From NCBI RefSeq assembly GCF_000069785.1, contig NC_010528.1:744001-808000 (forward strand): 64,000 nucleotides of DNA, written 5' to 3'. The stretch is from Cupriavidus taiwanensis LMG 19424 (GTDB lineage: Bacteria > Pseudomonadota > Gammaproteobacteria > Burkholderiales > Burkholderiaceae). Position numbers and translations under genes: made by a program. The notes below the pieces were generated by a model. It was not told where the DNA came from. It ran no database searches and saw only the letters and a list, made by a program, of their open reading frames with translations. Numbering within the stretch: position 1 is the first letter of the stretch; each line of letters begins with the position of its first letter. This document shows positions 20,576 through 29,262 of this stretch, piece by piece.

Positions 20576-22912
20576 ATGGCCCGAGCTACCACGACCACCC
20601 GCACCGATCCCTCAGCCTTGCCATCCCGCATCGGCAAACTGCTGGGCGAAGTCCGCTGGTTCCTGCTGCTGGCTGTCACGCTCGGTTTCCTGTGCGTGCT
20701 GGCCAGCTACAGCAAGACCGACCCGGGCTGGTCCCATGCCAACCAGGTGGCCGATATCCATAACCTGGGCGGCCGCGTCGGCGCCTGGGTGGCGGATGTG
20801 CTGTTCTTCATCTTCGGTTTTTCCGCCTACTGGCTGGCGGTGCTGCTGGTGCGCCGCTGCTGGCGCGGCTGGCGCACGCTGACCGCCGAGCTGCCGGAAC
20901 GCACCGACCACAGCCTGCACCGCCAGGGCGTTACCGTCAGCTGGATCGGCTTTGTGCTGACCCTGTTCTCCAGCATGGGCCTGGAGGCGATCCGCATGTA
21001 TCCGCTGCGCGCCGCGCTGCCGCGCGCCCCCGGCGGCGTGCTGGGCGACCTGCTCGGCGGCTGGCTGCAGGTGGCGCTGGGCTTTACCGGCGCAACCCTG
21101 CTGCTGTTGCTGCTGCTGGCGATCGGGCTGTCGCTGTTCTTCCATTTCTCGTGGCTGACCGTGGCCGAGCAGATCGGCGGCTTTGTCGAAACCCTGTTCC
21201 TGGGCTTCAAGGCCCGCCGCGAGAGCAAGCAGGACCGCATCATCGGCGAGGCCGCCAAGACCGAGCGCAAGGAAACCGTCGAGGTGCAGCGCGTGCGCAT
21301 CGAAGAGGCGGCGCCGGTGCAGATCGTGCGCCCTCAGGCGGTGCCCAAGCACGAGCGCGTCGAGCGCGAGAAGCAGCAGCCGCTGTTCGCCGACATCCAG
21401 GACTCGGACCTGCCGCCGCTGTCGCTGCTGGACCCGATCCCGCCGCACCAGGAGACCGTCAGCGCCGAGACGCTGGAATTCACCTCGCGCCTGATCGAGA
21501 AAAAGCTCAAGGACTTCGGCGTCGAGGTCAAGGTGGTGGCGGCCTACCCGGGCCCGGTCATCACCCGGTACGAGATCGAACCCGCCACCGGGGTCAAGGG
21601 CAGCCAGGTGGTGAACCTGGCGCGCGACCTGGCCCGTTCGCTGTCGCTGGTGTCGATCCGCGTGGTCGAGACCATCCCCGGCAAGAACTACATGGGGCTG
21701 GAGCTGCCCAACCCGAAGCGCCAGACCGTGCGCCTGTCGGAAATCCTGGGCTCGCAGGTCTACAACGAGAGCGCGTCCAGCCTGACCATGGCGCTGGGCA
21801 AGGACATTGCCGGCAAGCCGATGGTGGCGGACCTGGCGCGCATGCCGCACTGCATGGTGGCCGGCACCACCGGCTCGGGCAAGTCGGTGGGCATCAATGC
21901 GATGATCCTGTCGCTGCTGTACAAGGCCAAGCCCGAAAGCGTGCGCCTGATCCTGATCGACCCGAAGATGCTGGAAATGAGCGTCTACGAGGGCATCCCG
22001 CACCTGCTGTGCCCGGTGGTGACCGACATGCGCCAGGCCGGCAACGCGCTGAACTGGGCCGTCGGCGAGATGGAGCGCCGCTACAAGCTGATGAGCAAGC
22101 TGGGCGTGCGCAACCTGGCCGGCTACAACAAGAAGATCGACGAGGCCGCGGCAAAGGAAGAGAAGATCCCGAATCCGTTCAGCCTGACCCCGGACGCGCC
22201 CGAGCCGCTGGAAAAGCTGCCCACCATCGTCATTGTCATCGACGAGTTGGCCGACCTGATGATGGTGGTCGGCAAGAAGGTGGAAGAGCTGATCGCCCGC
22301 ATCGCGCAGAAGGCGCGCGCCGCCGGCCTGCACCTGGTGCTGGCCACGCAGCGCCCGTCGGTGGACGTGATCACCGGCCTGATCAAGGCCAATGTGCCGA
22401 CCCGGATCGCGTTCCAGGTCAGCAGCAAGATCGATTCGCGCACCATCCTCGACCAGCAAGGCGCCGAAACCCTGCTGGGCATGGGCGACATGCTTTACCT
22501 GGCGCCAGGCACCGGCCTGCCGGTGCGCGTGCACGGCGCCTTTGTCTCGGACGACGAAGTCCACCGGGTGGTGGAGAAGCTCAAGGAATCCGGCGAGGCC
22601 AACTACATCGAGGGCATCCTGGAAGGCGGCCTGACCGATGACGGCGGCGGTGGCGACGGCTTTGGCGGCGGCGCCGGCATCGGCGGAGGCGGCGGCGAAG
22701 CCGATCCGCTGTACGACCAGGCGGTCGAGGTGGTGCTGAAGAACCGGCGCGCGTCGATTTCGCTGGTGCAGCGCCACCTGCGCATCGGCTACAACCGCGC
22801 GGCGCGGCTGCTCGAGGACATGGAGAAGGCCGGGCTGGTCTCGGCCATGTCGGGCAACGGCAACCGCGACATCCTGGTACAGGGCGGTGCTGCCGCGCGG
22901 GATGATGAGTGA
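20576..22912 (+). CDS. ftsK: DNA translocase FtsK
   Basis: This 778-residue septal DNA pump segregates chromosome termini and activates XerCD recombination. The N-terminal ~180 residues hold four membrane segments. A short charged linker follows, much shorter than in E. coli. The motor domain has Walker A GTTGSGKS (about 430-437), Walker [13 protein letters not shown] and the conserved [15 protein letters not shown]-terminal winged-helix gamma domain ([32 protein letters not shown]) reads KOPS sequences. A glycine-rich stretch precedes gamma. ATG 20576 (MARATTTT) was preferred over a start 24 codons upstream. Confidence 0.95.
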   Translation: MARATTTTRTDPSALPSRIGKLLGEVRWFLLLAVTLGFLCVLASYSKTDPGWSHANQVADIHNLGGRVGAWVADVLFFIFGFSAYWLAVLLVRRCWRGWRTLTAELPERTDHSLHRQGVTVSWIGFVLTLFSSMGLEAIRMYPLRAALPRAPGGVLGDLLGGWLQVALGFTGATLLLLLLLAIGLSLFFHFSWLTVAEQIGGFVETLFLGFKARRESKQDRIIGEAAKTERKETVEVQRVRIEEAAPVQIVRPQAVPKHERVEREKQQPLFADIQDSDLPPLSLLDPIPPHQETVSAETLEFTSRLIEKKLKDFGVEVKVVAAYPGPVITRYEIEPATGVKGSQVVNLARDLARSLSLVSIRVVETIPGKNYMGLELPNPKRQTVRLSEILGSQVYNESASSLTMALGKDIAGKPMVADLARMPHCMVAGTTGSGKSVGINAMILSLLYKAKPESVRLILIDPKMLEMSVYEGIPHLLCPVVTDMRQAGNALNWAVGEMERRYKLMSKLGVRNLAGYNKKIDEAAAKEEKIPNPFSLTPDAPEPLEKLPTIVIVIDELADLMMVVGKKVEELIARIAQKARAAGLHLVLATQRPSVDVITGLIKANVPTRIAFQVSSKIDSRTILDQQGAETLLGMGDMLYLAPGTGLPVRVHGAFVSDDEVHRVVEKLKESGEANYIEGILEGGLTDDGGGGDGFGGGAGIGGGGGEADPLYDQAVEVVLKNRRASISLVQRHLRIGYNRAARLLEDMEKAGLVSAMSGNGNRDILVQGGAAARDDE

Positions 22913-22961
22913 CTAGCAGAGGCGGGCATCCCGGCTAGCCGTAGATTGCCCATCCTGTGTG

Positions 22962-23450
22962 CTAGCGGCGCTTGAGCACCAAATCGAGCTTCGCGTTGAT
23001 GTTCTCGACCTTCGCGTTGAGGTTCTCGACCTTCGTGTTGACGTTGTCGACCTTCGCATTGACGCTCTCTAATTTGGCGTTGACGTTTTCAAACTCCTTT
23101 TCGACCCGCACCTCCAGGCGGTCGATGCGTGCATCGACAGCATCGAGGCGACCCGTGAGGCGGCGATCCATCTCCGTTATCCCGGAGGCGAGCGGCCCAG
23201 TGGCCTTGTCGATCTTGTCCTGGGTGCTCTCATTCAGCCACGACATCACGGAAAAGACGAACGCTATACCGGCCAGAATGCCCGTGACTACCATGGCAGG
23301 ATTTACAGGCTTGGCAGCGTTCTTTTCCTGCCGGGCTTCGAGTTCGATCCTGACCTGGCGCGTCGCGATCCTCTTCATCTCGTCGCGGTCAAGGCGCCGG
23401 GCGTCGTGCCGGAATGGCTGACGCCCGGCCGTAGGTTTGCTTGTGGTCAT
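22962..23450 (-). CDS. Coiled-coil membrane protein with a heptad (21-nt) repeat tail, unknown function
   Basis: This protein has 162 residues. A basic/acidic N-terminus precedes one membrane segment (AMVVTGILAGIAFVFSVMSWL, about 52-72). After it comes a continuous coiled coil ending in near-identical heptads of the type VNAKVDN, VNTKVEN, LNAKVEN, INAKL. The topology suggests a single-pass protein with an extended soluble rod. The start is an ATG without a strong Shine-Dalgarno. It lies on the minus strand between ftsK and lolA, which are neighbours in many proteobacteria, and in a stretch with visibly lower GC. It probably entered the locus secondarily. I do not recognise a named family. Confidence 0.7.
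   Translation of the reverse strand: MTTSKPTAGRQPFRHDARRLDRDEMKRIATRQVRIELEARQEKNAAKPVNPAMVVTGILAGIAFVFSVMSWLNESTQDKIDKATGPLASGITEMDRRLTGRLDAVDARIDRLEVRVEKEFENVNAKLESVNAKVDNVNTKVENLNAKVENINAKLDLVLKRR
22986..23090. repeat. Five 21-bp tandem units inside the coiled-coil gene
   Basis: Units such as GACCTTCGCGTTGAGGTTCTC repeat five times with substitutions. Each encodes one heptad of the coiled coil. Expansion or contraction by 21 bp would keep the frame and change rod length. Confidence 0.8.
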
Positions 23451-23789
23451 ATTGCCGGCCCAGTGTGTCTGGCCGCCTCCCGGCGAAGCAACAGGCAAGA
23501 GGCAGCGTGGCGAGTGCTCTACGTGCATGCTTGGCATTGTCTTCCAAGGCAGGTAAGGATGTGTTTCGTCTCGATACGAATTTCGCCTGACTCGCCCCTT
23601 TACCGCAAATTGAGAGTTTTCGTGCCCGAACCGGCGCAGTTCGCGCACCATCTGCCGTAATATCCGGTTACCCGCGGCGCGGAATCCCGCACCAGTTGCC
23701 TGCTCTAACCAGACGTTGACCATACAGCGGGCTGCCTGAGCAGGCGCCGCACCGTGGCAACGCATTCGATAACAACCAGGATCCAGATC
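23451..23789. other. Gene-poor, lower-GC spacer upstream of lolA
   Basis: I see no convincing gene in these ~340 bp. The stretch includes AT-richer patches (around 23560-23630) and TTGACC at 23716-23721, which could be a -35 for lolA, but I see no convincing -10 at the right distance. It must contain the promoters of both lolA and the divergent coiled-coil gene. Confidence 0.4.
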
Positions 23790-24425
23790 ATGCGCAACCG
23801 CATCCTCGTGTCGGCCTGCGCCGCGCTGGCGATGTTCGCCATGCAGGCGCCGGCCCATGCCGCCGCCACCGACCAGCTGCAGAGCTTTGTGACCGGCGTG
23901 AAGAGCGCGCGCGGCGAATTCACGCAGCGCCAGGTCAAGGGGCAGGGCGCCAATGTCAAGGTGACCGGCACGTCCAGCGGCACCTTCGTGTTCTCGCGCC
24001 CGGGCAAGTTCACCTGGCGCTATACCAAGCCGTACGAGCAGCTGCTGCAGGCCGACGGCCAGACCCTGTACATCTATGACAAGGACCTGAACCAGGTCAC
24101 CGAGCGCAAGCTCGACGGCGCGCTGGGTTCCAGCCCGGCGGCGATCCTGTTCGGCAGCAACGACCTCGACAAGAACTTCGTGGTCAGGAACGGGCCGACG
24201 CGCGATGGCGTGGAATGGCTGGAGCTGACGCCCAAGGCCAAGGACACGCAGTTCGAGCGCATCGGCATCGGTTTCAAGGCCGGCAATCTCGAGGCGATGG
24301 AGCTGCGCGATGCGTTCGGCAACACTACGCTGCTGACCTTCACCGGCATGCAGAAGAACCCGCCGCTGGCGGCCGATGCGTTCCGGTTCACGGTGCCCAA
24401 GGGCGCCGACGTGATGAAGCAATGA
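23790..24425 (+). CDS. lolA: Outer-membrane lipoprotein carrier protein LolA
   Basis: This 211-residue periplasmic chaperone takes lipoproteins from LolCDE to the outer membrane. It has a Sec signal peptide ([24 protein letters not shown], cleaved before ATDQLQ). The mature domain shows LolA family segments [50 protein letters not shown] and [10 protein letters not shown] chose ATG 23790. Its stop overlaps the start of a small lipoprotein gene (ATGA), so the two are co-translated. Lying downstream of ftsK matches the E. coli order. Confidence 0.95.
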   Translation: MRNRILVSACAALAMFAMQAPAHAAATDQLQSFVTGVKSARGEFTQRQVKGQGANVKVTGTSSGTFVFSRPGKFTWRYTKPYEQLLQADGQTLYIYDKDLNQVTERKLDGALGSSPAAILFGSNDLDKNFVVRNGPTRDGVEWLELTPKAKDTQFERIGIGFKAGNLEAMELRDAFGNTTLLTFTGMQKNPPLAADAFRFTVPKGADVMKQ

Positions 24426-24871
24426 GGGCCGCCATGATGGATGCGCACGAAGGGTCGGCAAGCGCTGGCGCAACGTATCGCCATGCTGGCAAGGTGTTGC
24501 TGGCCTGTGCCGGGGTGCTGGCGCTGGCGGCATGCGCCAGCAGCGGCGGTGGCGCCAGCAAGTTCGATGTCGATGCCTTCCTGCGCGCGCCGGATTCGGC
24601 GTTGCAAGAGGTGGTCGGCAATCCGGCCTTCCTCTCGGCCACGCGCGTGCCGGCCAACGAATGCGCGGTGATGCTGCAATCAGCCAGCACCGGCGTGCTG
24701 GAAGACCTGCCGCCGAGCAGCAACGCGCGCGGCGCGTCCTGGCTGCTGCACCCGACAGACAAGCCCGGACAGGTGTGGCTGGTGGTCAGCGAAGCCGGCG
24801 GCGAGCGTACCTGCCACGGCCCGCTGCCGGCCGATGCGATGAAAACCCTGGCCGACCGCGCCAGGGGCTAG
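24422..24871 (+). CDS. Small lipoprotein of unknown function
   Basis: This 149-residue protein has a hydrophobic segment and lipobox LALAACASS. The predicted lipidated cysteine lies near residue 38, after an unusually long N-terminus; a start at the later ATG ATG pair is possible. The mature part is about 110 residues with two further cysteines and no recognised domain. It begins inside the lolA stop (ATGA overlap), so it is tightly coupled to lolA and may be a client or partner of lipoprotein transport, which is inference only. Confidence 0.72.
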   Translation: MRAAMMDAHEGSASAGATYRHAGKVLLACAGVLALAACASSGGGASKFDVDAFLRAPDSALQEVVGNPAFLSATRVPANECAVMLQSASTGVLEDLPPSSNARGASWLLHPTDKPGQVWLVVSEAGGERTCHGPLPADAMKTLADRARG

Positions 24872-24895
24872 CACCTCGCCCGCTCAGTGCGGCTT

Positions 24896-25010
24896 CGCTC
24901 AGTGCGGCTTGATGGCGATCTTCAGCTCGCCATCGCGCTGGTTGGCGAACCGGTCATACGCCGCGACGATATCCTCCAGAATCCTCTGACTCGCCAACCC
25001 TGACAGGAAC
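24896..25010 (-). pseudogene. C-terminal remnant of a zinc-type alcohol dehydrogenase
   Basis: Read on the minus strand, about 30 codons ending at TGA give LEDIVAAYDRFANQRDGELK followed by IAIKPH. This looks like the C-terminal tail of medium-chain (zinc) alcohol dehydrogenases, where a helix with AYDRF precedes a final LKVxIKP strand. The rest of such a gene is absent: upstream of the tail, on the minus strand, the sequence runs into the oppositely oriented lipoprotein gene. A short duplication (CTCAGTGCGGCTT twice) sits beside its stop codon. Assignment rests on motif resemblance only. Confidence 0.45.
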
Positions 25011-25016
25011 CCCCCA

Positions 25017-25370
25017 ATGATTACGATGCTTGCCATGATGCGCAGCCGGACCCATCAACTGCTGTGGCTGGCCGCGGGCGGCGCGTTGCTGGCAGGCTGC
25101 GCGGCCGCGCCGACGGAGCCGGCAGCGCCGGCACCGGCGCCCGGCCCGCAAGGTTCGCTCGGCACGCCGGCCGGCTGTGCCGCGGACAAGCTGGCTGACG
25201 AGGCGCTGGTCAGCAGGCCCGAGGCCGAGGTCATCGGCCTGCTGCAGGGCTGCGCATGGCGCCTGGGCGAACGCGACGGCCAGCAATTCCCGGGCACCAT
25301 GGACTACAACCCGCAGCGGCGCACGCTTGGCATCAAGGCCGGCAAGGTGGTTTGGGTGCGGCGCGGCTGA
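25017..25370 (+). CDS. Peptidase-inhibitor I78-like lipoprotein
   Basis: This 117-residue protein has a signal peptide with lipobox LLAGCAAAP and a Pro/Ala-rich spacer. The ~65-residue C-terminal domain resembles the inhibitor I78 family (PF11720): CAADKLADEALVSRPEAEVI, then GTMDYNPQRRTLGIKAGKVV ending in a basic Gly. In that family a D-Y-(x)-P-x-R-x-(N/L) segment and final R(C/R)G strand are typical. It is predicted to sit in the outer or inner membrane facing the periplasm and may inhibit serine proteases. ATG 25017 has CAGGAA upstream; internal Met codons seven and eight residues in are alternatives. Confidence 0.72.
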   Translation: MITMLAMMRSRTHQLLWLAAGGALLAGCAAAPTEPAAPAPAPGPQGSLGTPAGCAADKLADEALVSRPEAEVIGLLQGCAWRLGERDGQQFPGTMDYNPQRRTLGIKAGKVVWVRRG

Positions 25371-25555
25371 GGCCGCCTGCGTGCCGTTGTTGACGAGTCA
25401 TCTTGAGCCGGCGCAAGCGCCGGCCAACATGACAGAAATGTAATTTGACCGCCTGAACAAGAATCAATATTGTTTTCCGCTGACCGGAATCCAAACACCG
25501 GGCGGCCTTGGGAGTGCCCGGCGGCTGCCCAAAACCATGCTGGGGAGCCAACCGC

Positions 25556-26593
25556 GTGAAAACCACCATCCGAACCTTGTTGCCGCGTGCCGCGGCACTG
25601 GCCCTGCTGACGCTGCCGCTTGCCGCGGCGGCCCAGGAAAAGGTGCTCAACCTCTACACCGCGCGGCACTACCAGACCGACGAGGCGCTGTACGCCAACT
25701 TCACCAAGCAGACCGGCATCAAGATCAACCGCATCGAAGGCCAGGAAGATCCGCTGCTGGAACGCATCCGCAATGAAGGCGCCAACAGCCCGGCGGACGT
25801 GTTCATCACGGTCGATATCGGGCGCCTGTGGCGCGCCCAGCAGGCCGGGGTGTTCGCGCCGGTGAAGTCGAAGGTGCTGGAGTCGCGCATTCCGGCCAAC
25901 TACCGCGATCCCAACGGCGAGTGGTTCGGCTTCTCGGCCCGCGGCCGCGTGATCGCCTACAACAAGGCCGCGGTCAAGGCCGGCGACGTCGCCAACTATG
26001 AAGACCTGGCCGATCCCAAGTGGAAGGGCAAGGTCTGCACGCGTTCCAGCGGCCATGTCTACAACCTGTCGCTGGTTTCCAGCCTGATCGCCCACGACGG
26101 CGAGGCCCGCACCGAGCAATGGGCGCGCGGCGTGGCCGCCAACCTGGCGCGCGTGCCCAAGGGCGGCGACACCGACCAGCTCAAGGCGGTTGCCGCCGGC
26201 GAGTGCGACGTGGCCATCGCCAACACCTACTACATCGCGCGCCTGCTGAAGTCGACCAAGCCCGAAGACAAGGCCGTGGCCGAAAAGCTGGGCGTGGTGT
26301 GGCCCAACCAGTCTAGCCAGGGCGTGCACATGAACGTCTCCGGCGGCGGCATGCTCAAGCACGCGCCCAACAAGGAAGCGGCGGTCAAGTTCCTGGAGTA
26401 CCTGGCCAGCGATGAGGCGCAGCGCTACTTCGCCGACGGCAACAACGAATGGCCGGTGGTGAAGGGCGTGAAGGTCAACAACCCCGTGCTCGAAGCGCTG
26501 GGCGAGTTCAAGTCCGATGCCATCAACGTGGCCGAGCTGGGCAAGTACCAGCCGCAGGCGCAGAAGCTGGTGGATCGGGCTGGGTTCAAGTAA
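25556..26593 (+). CDS. fbpA: Ferric-iron ABC transporter, periplasmic binding protein
   Basis: This is a 345-residue class II periplasmic binding protein of the FbpA/FutA/AfuA type. A GTG start at 25556, with GGGGAG upstream, gives a clean signal peptide ending in LAAAA before QEKVLNLYTARHYQTD, the typical N-terminus of the family. The paired tyrosines that coordinate Fe3+ are visible in IANTYYIARLLKS. It would deliver iron to the permease and ATPase encoded nearby (27467-29110 minus, 29263-30396 plus). The three components are not in one operon. No convincing Fur box was found in the 180-bp upstream region, although that region is clearly AT-rich (25436-25490). Confidence 0.92.
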   Translation: MKTTIRTLLPRAAALALLTLPLAAAAQEKVLNLYTARHYQTDEALYANFTKQTGIKINRIEGQEDPLLERIRNEGANSPADVFITVDIGRLWRAQQAGVFAPVKSKVLESRIPANYRDPNGEWFGFSARGRVIAYNKAAVKAGDVANYEDLADPKWKGKVCTRSSGHVYNLSLVSSLIAHDGEARTEQWARGVAANLARVPKGGDTDQLKAVAAGECDVAIANTYYIARLLKSTKPEDKAVAEKLGVVWPNQSSQGVHMNVSGGGMLKHAPNKEAAVKFLEYLASDEAQRYFADGNNEWPVVKGVKVNNPVLEALGEFKSDAINVAELGKYQPQAQKLVDRAGFK

Positions 26594-26613
26594 AGCCGAA
26601 GGATTGCTTGCCT

Positions 26614-26650
26614 TGGTTTGCTCCCACTCCCGCGCGCGGGAGTGGTTGCA
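26614..26650. repeat. Palindromic intergenic element related to the one after chpA
   Basis: A perfect 22-bp palindrome with arms CCACTCCCGCG / CGCGGGAGTGG (26624-26645) is preceded by GGTTTGCTCCC, the same lead-in as at 7354. It lies between the converging fbpA and HEAT-repeat genes and may stop transcription there. Confidence 0.55.
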
Positions 26651-26690
26651 AACATGCGGTTGCCAAGTCGTCAGCAGCCAGACCTTGCTG

Positions 26691-27362
26691 TCACAGCAAA
26701 AACCGCTTGTTTCCCGTCACCTGCGTCGGTTCGACCTTGCGGAACGTCAGCCTGACGCTGCTGTTGAGCCGCCGCCCCGCCTGCCGGCGCACCAGCGCCC
26801 GATGCAGCAGCCCTTTATGGCCAACCGTGCCTTCGGCATAGGGCTGGTCCGAGGTCGATCCAAGCGCCATCGCCGCCAGTGCCTGGTTGCGCTCCGCGGC
26901 GCTCTTCTCCAGCAGCTTGTCCAGCGCCATGCGGGCGCGCACCTGCGCGGCCAGCGCGGTGTCGCCGGGATTGGCGCGGGCACGTTCGGCGTCCCACGGC
27001 AGTTGCACCTTGCCGGCCAGGCGGCGCAGCGCGGCGCGCAGCTCGGCGCCGTCCATGCGGGTTTCCTGCACGATCCACACGGCATCGTGGCGCACCGCCG
27101 CCTCGGCATCGGCCATGCGGCGCACCAGCGCCGGCTGCAGCGCGGGCGCCGAGAATTGCCGCGCGCGGCGGATCGCATTGAGGGCGATGCGGCGTACCTG
27201 CGGGTTGTCATGATCGAACAGGTCGTCGATCACGCGCGCGGCGGTGTCGGCCGCGCCGATCATCTCGGCCAGCTGTCCGGCCAGCGAGACTTCTTCCACG
27301 CCGCTCAGCTTGTTGCGGCTGAGCCGGTTCAACTTGAACAGCAGGATGTGATATCGCAGCAT
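26691..27362 (-). CDS. HEAT-repeat-like alpha-solenoid protein
   Basis: This protein of about 223 residues begins at MLRYHILLFKLNRLSRNK. An in-frame ATG at 27416 would add 18 low-complexity residues, and neither start has a strong ribosome site. The body is helical with HEAT-like units, for example LFDHDNPQVRRIALNAIRRA and MADAEAAVRHDAVWIVQETR. These repeats usually form a curved scaffold for protein binding. It follows the iron permease gene on the same strand by about 100 nt and may be co-transcribed with it. No specific function can be assigned. Confidence 0.68.
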   Translation of the reverse strand: MLRYHILLFKLNRLSRNKLSGVEEVSLAGQLAEMIGAADTAARVIDDLFDHDNPQVRRIALNAIRRARQFSAPALQPALVRRMADAEAAVRHDAVWIVQETRMDGAELRAALRRLAGKVQLPWDAERARANPGDTALAAQVRARMALDKLLEKSAAERNQALAAMALGSTSDQPYAEGTVGHKGLLHRALVRRQAGRRLNSSVRLTFRKVEPTQVTGNKRFLL

Positions 27363-27466
27363 AGGCTCTTGCGCGGCGGGCACGCCGCGGGTCCGCCCGG
27401 GCGGTTGCCGGGCCATAAGAGGCTATCGGCGCGGAAACGGCGCGACTTTAGCGCGACCGTCGCGGC

Positions 27467-29110
27467 TCAGCGCTGCGCCTGGCGGCGGATCGTGCGCGAC
27501 AGCACGATCACCGGCAGCAGGCCGACCGCCACGATCACCAGCGAGGCGGTAGCGGCCTCGGTCAGCCGCTCGTCGGCGGCGAGGTTGTAGGCCTGCACCG
27601 CCAGGGTGTCGAAATTGAACGGCCGCATCACGAAGGTGGCCGGCAATTCCTTCATCACGTCGACGAAGACGATCAGCGCGGCGGTCAGCAGGCTGCCGCG
27701 CAGCATCGGCAAATGCACGCGCCGCAGCGTGGCGCCAGGGCCGTGGCCCAGGCTGCGCGCGGCGGCGTCCATGCTGGGCGTGATCTTGCCCAGTCCGGCA
27801 TTGACGGTCTGCAGCGCCACCCCCAGGAAGCGCACCAGCAGCGCATAGACCAGCGCGGCGATGCCGCCGGTCAGCAGCAGTCCCGCTGACACCCCGAACT
27901 GCTGCTGCAGCCAGGCCGACAGCGCATTGTCCAGCCGCGCCACGGGCACCAGCACGCCCACCGCGATGACCGAGCCCGGCAGCGCATAGCCCATGCCGCA
28001 CACCCGGGTCAGGCCGCGCATCAGCCAGCTGCGCTTGCCGTTGACCGCGCGCGCGGCGTAGCCCACCGCCAGCGCAACCGCCACCGCGGCGAGCGCGGTG
28101 ACGCTGGCCAGCAGGAAGCTGTTGCGCACCAGGCCGACGAAGCGCGGGCCGAACTGCGCGTCGCCATCGGTAAGGGCCATGCGACACAGCATCAGCGCGG
28201 GGACCAGGAACCCCAGCAGCACCGGCACCAGGCACGCCGCCAGCGCCAGCCAGCCGCGGGGGCCGTCGAGGGTCCAGGCCGCGGCGCGGCGCTGGTTGCC
28301 GAACACCTGCGCGCGGCCGCGGCTGGCGCGCTCCATCAGCAGGATCGCGGCGACGAACAGCAGCATGCAGGCCGACAGCTGCGCCGCGGCGTTCTTGTCG
28401 CCCAGCGAGAACCAGGCGCGGTAGATGCCGGTGGAGAAGGTCGGGATGGCGAAATAGGCCACCGTGCCGAAATCAGCCAGCGTTTCCATCATCGCCAGCG
28501 CGGTGCCGGCGACGATGCCCGGGCGCGCCAGCGGCAGTACCACGCGCCAGAGCCGGCTCCAGGTGCCGTGGCCGAGCAGGCGCGCGGCCTCCAGCGTATT
28601 CTGGGTTTGCTGCAGGAAGGCGGCGCGCGCGGTCAGGTAGACGTACGGGTAAAGCACCAGCGAGAACAGCGCGATGGCGCCGCCCAGCGAGCGGATCTCC
28701 GGAAACCAGTAGTCGCGCGCGCGCCAGCCGGTCAGCTCGCGCAGCCAGCCCTGCACCGGGCCGGCGAACTGCAGCGCGTCGGTGTAGGCGTAGGCAATCA
28801 CATAGGCCGGCATCGCCATCGGCAGCACCAGCGCCCATTCCATCACGGCATGGCCCGGGAAGCGGTAGGTCGATACCAGCCAGGCGCTGGTCACGCCCAG
28901 CAGCAGCACGCCGGCAGCAACGCCGCCCAGCAGCCACAGGGTATTGAGCACGTACTCGGCCAGCACCGTGTCGATCAGGTGGCGCCAGGTATCGCCGGCG
29001 GGCAGCAGCACGGCGGACGCAATCACGAGCACCGGCACCGCGATCAGCAGCGCCATCGCCACGGTGGCCAGGGTCAGGGGGTGGAAATGGCGGCGGCTGG
29101 ACAGAAGCAT
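27467..29110 (-). CDS. fbpB: Ferric-iron ABC transporter permease
   Basis: This 547-residue inner-membrane protein is a tandem fusion of two permease halves, as usual in FbpB. It has about 12 hydrophobic segments and two EAA-like cytoplasmic loops (EAARLLGHGTWSRLWRVVLP and DAAARSLGHGPGATLRRVHLP) that contact the ATPase. I chose ATG 29110, where the family N-terminus (LLSSRRHFHPLTLATVAM) begins; the frame stays open further upstream but that stretch overlaps the divergent ATPase start. It is divergent from the ATPase gene and separate from the binding protein gene, so assembly depends on three transcription units. Confidence 0.92.
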   Translation of the reverse strand: MLLSSRRHFHPLTLATVAMALLIAVPVLVIASAVLLPAGDTWRHLIDTVLAEYVLNTLWLLGGVAAGVLLLGVTSAWLVSTYRFPGHAVMEWALVLPMAMPAYVIAYAYTDALQFAGPVQGWLRELTGWRARDYWFPEIRSLGGAIALFSLVLYPYVYLTARAAFLQQTQNTLEAARLLGHGTWSRLWRVVLPLARPGIVAGTALAMMETLADFGTVAYFAIPTFSTGIYRAWFSLGDKNAAAQLSACMLLFVAAILLMERASRGRAQVFGNQRRAAAWTLDGPRGWLALAACLVPVLLGFLVPALMLCRMALTDGDAQFGPRFVGLVRNSFLLASVTALAAVAVALAVGYAARAVNGKRSWLMRGLTRVCGMGYALPGSVIAVGVLVPVARLDNALSAWLQQQFGVSAGLLLTGGIAALVYALLVRFLGVALQTVNAGLGKITPSMDAAARSLGHGPGATLRRVHLPMLRGSLLTAALIVFVDVMKELPATFVMRPFNFDTLAVQAYNLAADERLTEAATASLVIVAVGLLPVIVLSRTIRRQAQR

Positions 29111-29250
29111 GCGGGAACAGTGAGCAAAGTGCCGCCCGCCGAACCCGAGCCTGGTGGCGCGGTGTGCGGGCTGACGCATTCTAGCAATGCCGGCACCGTC
29201 GGCGCGCCACGGGGAGGGCGTACGCGGGCCGCAGGGACTCCGCACGTCCC

Positions 29251-29256
29251 TATAAT
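29251..29256 (+). promoter_or_regulatory. -10 element immediately before the iron ATPase gene
   Basis: A perfect TATAAT ends 6 nt before the ATG at 29263, so transcription would begin at or within 1-2 nt of the start codon. This implies a leaderless mRNA if both the promoter and the start are correct. Confidence 0.5.
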
Positions 29257-29262
29257 GCGCAC

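Noticed and set aside
25436..25490. Possible Fur box upstream of fbpA
   Set aside because: The AT-rich segment AACAAGAATCAATATTGTTT looks tempting, but alignment to the 19-bp Fur consensus gives too few matches, and its dyad symmetry is weak.
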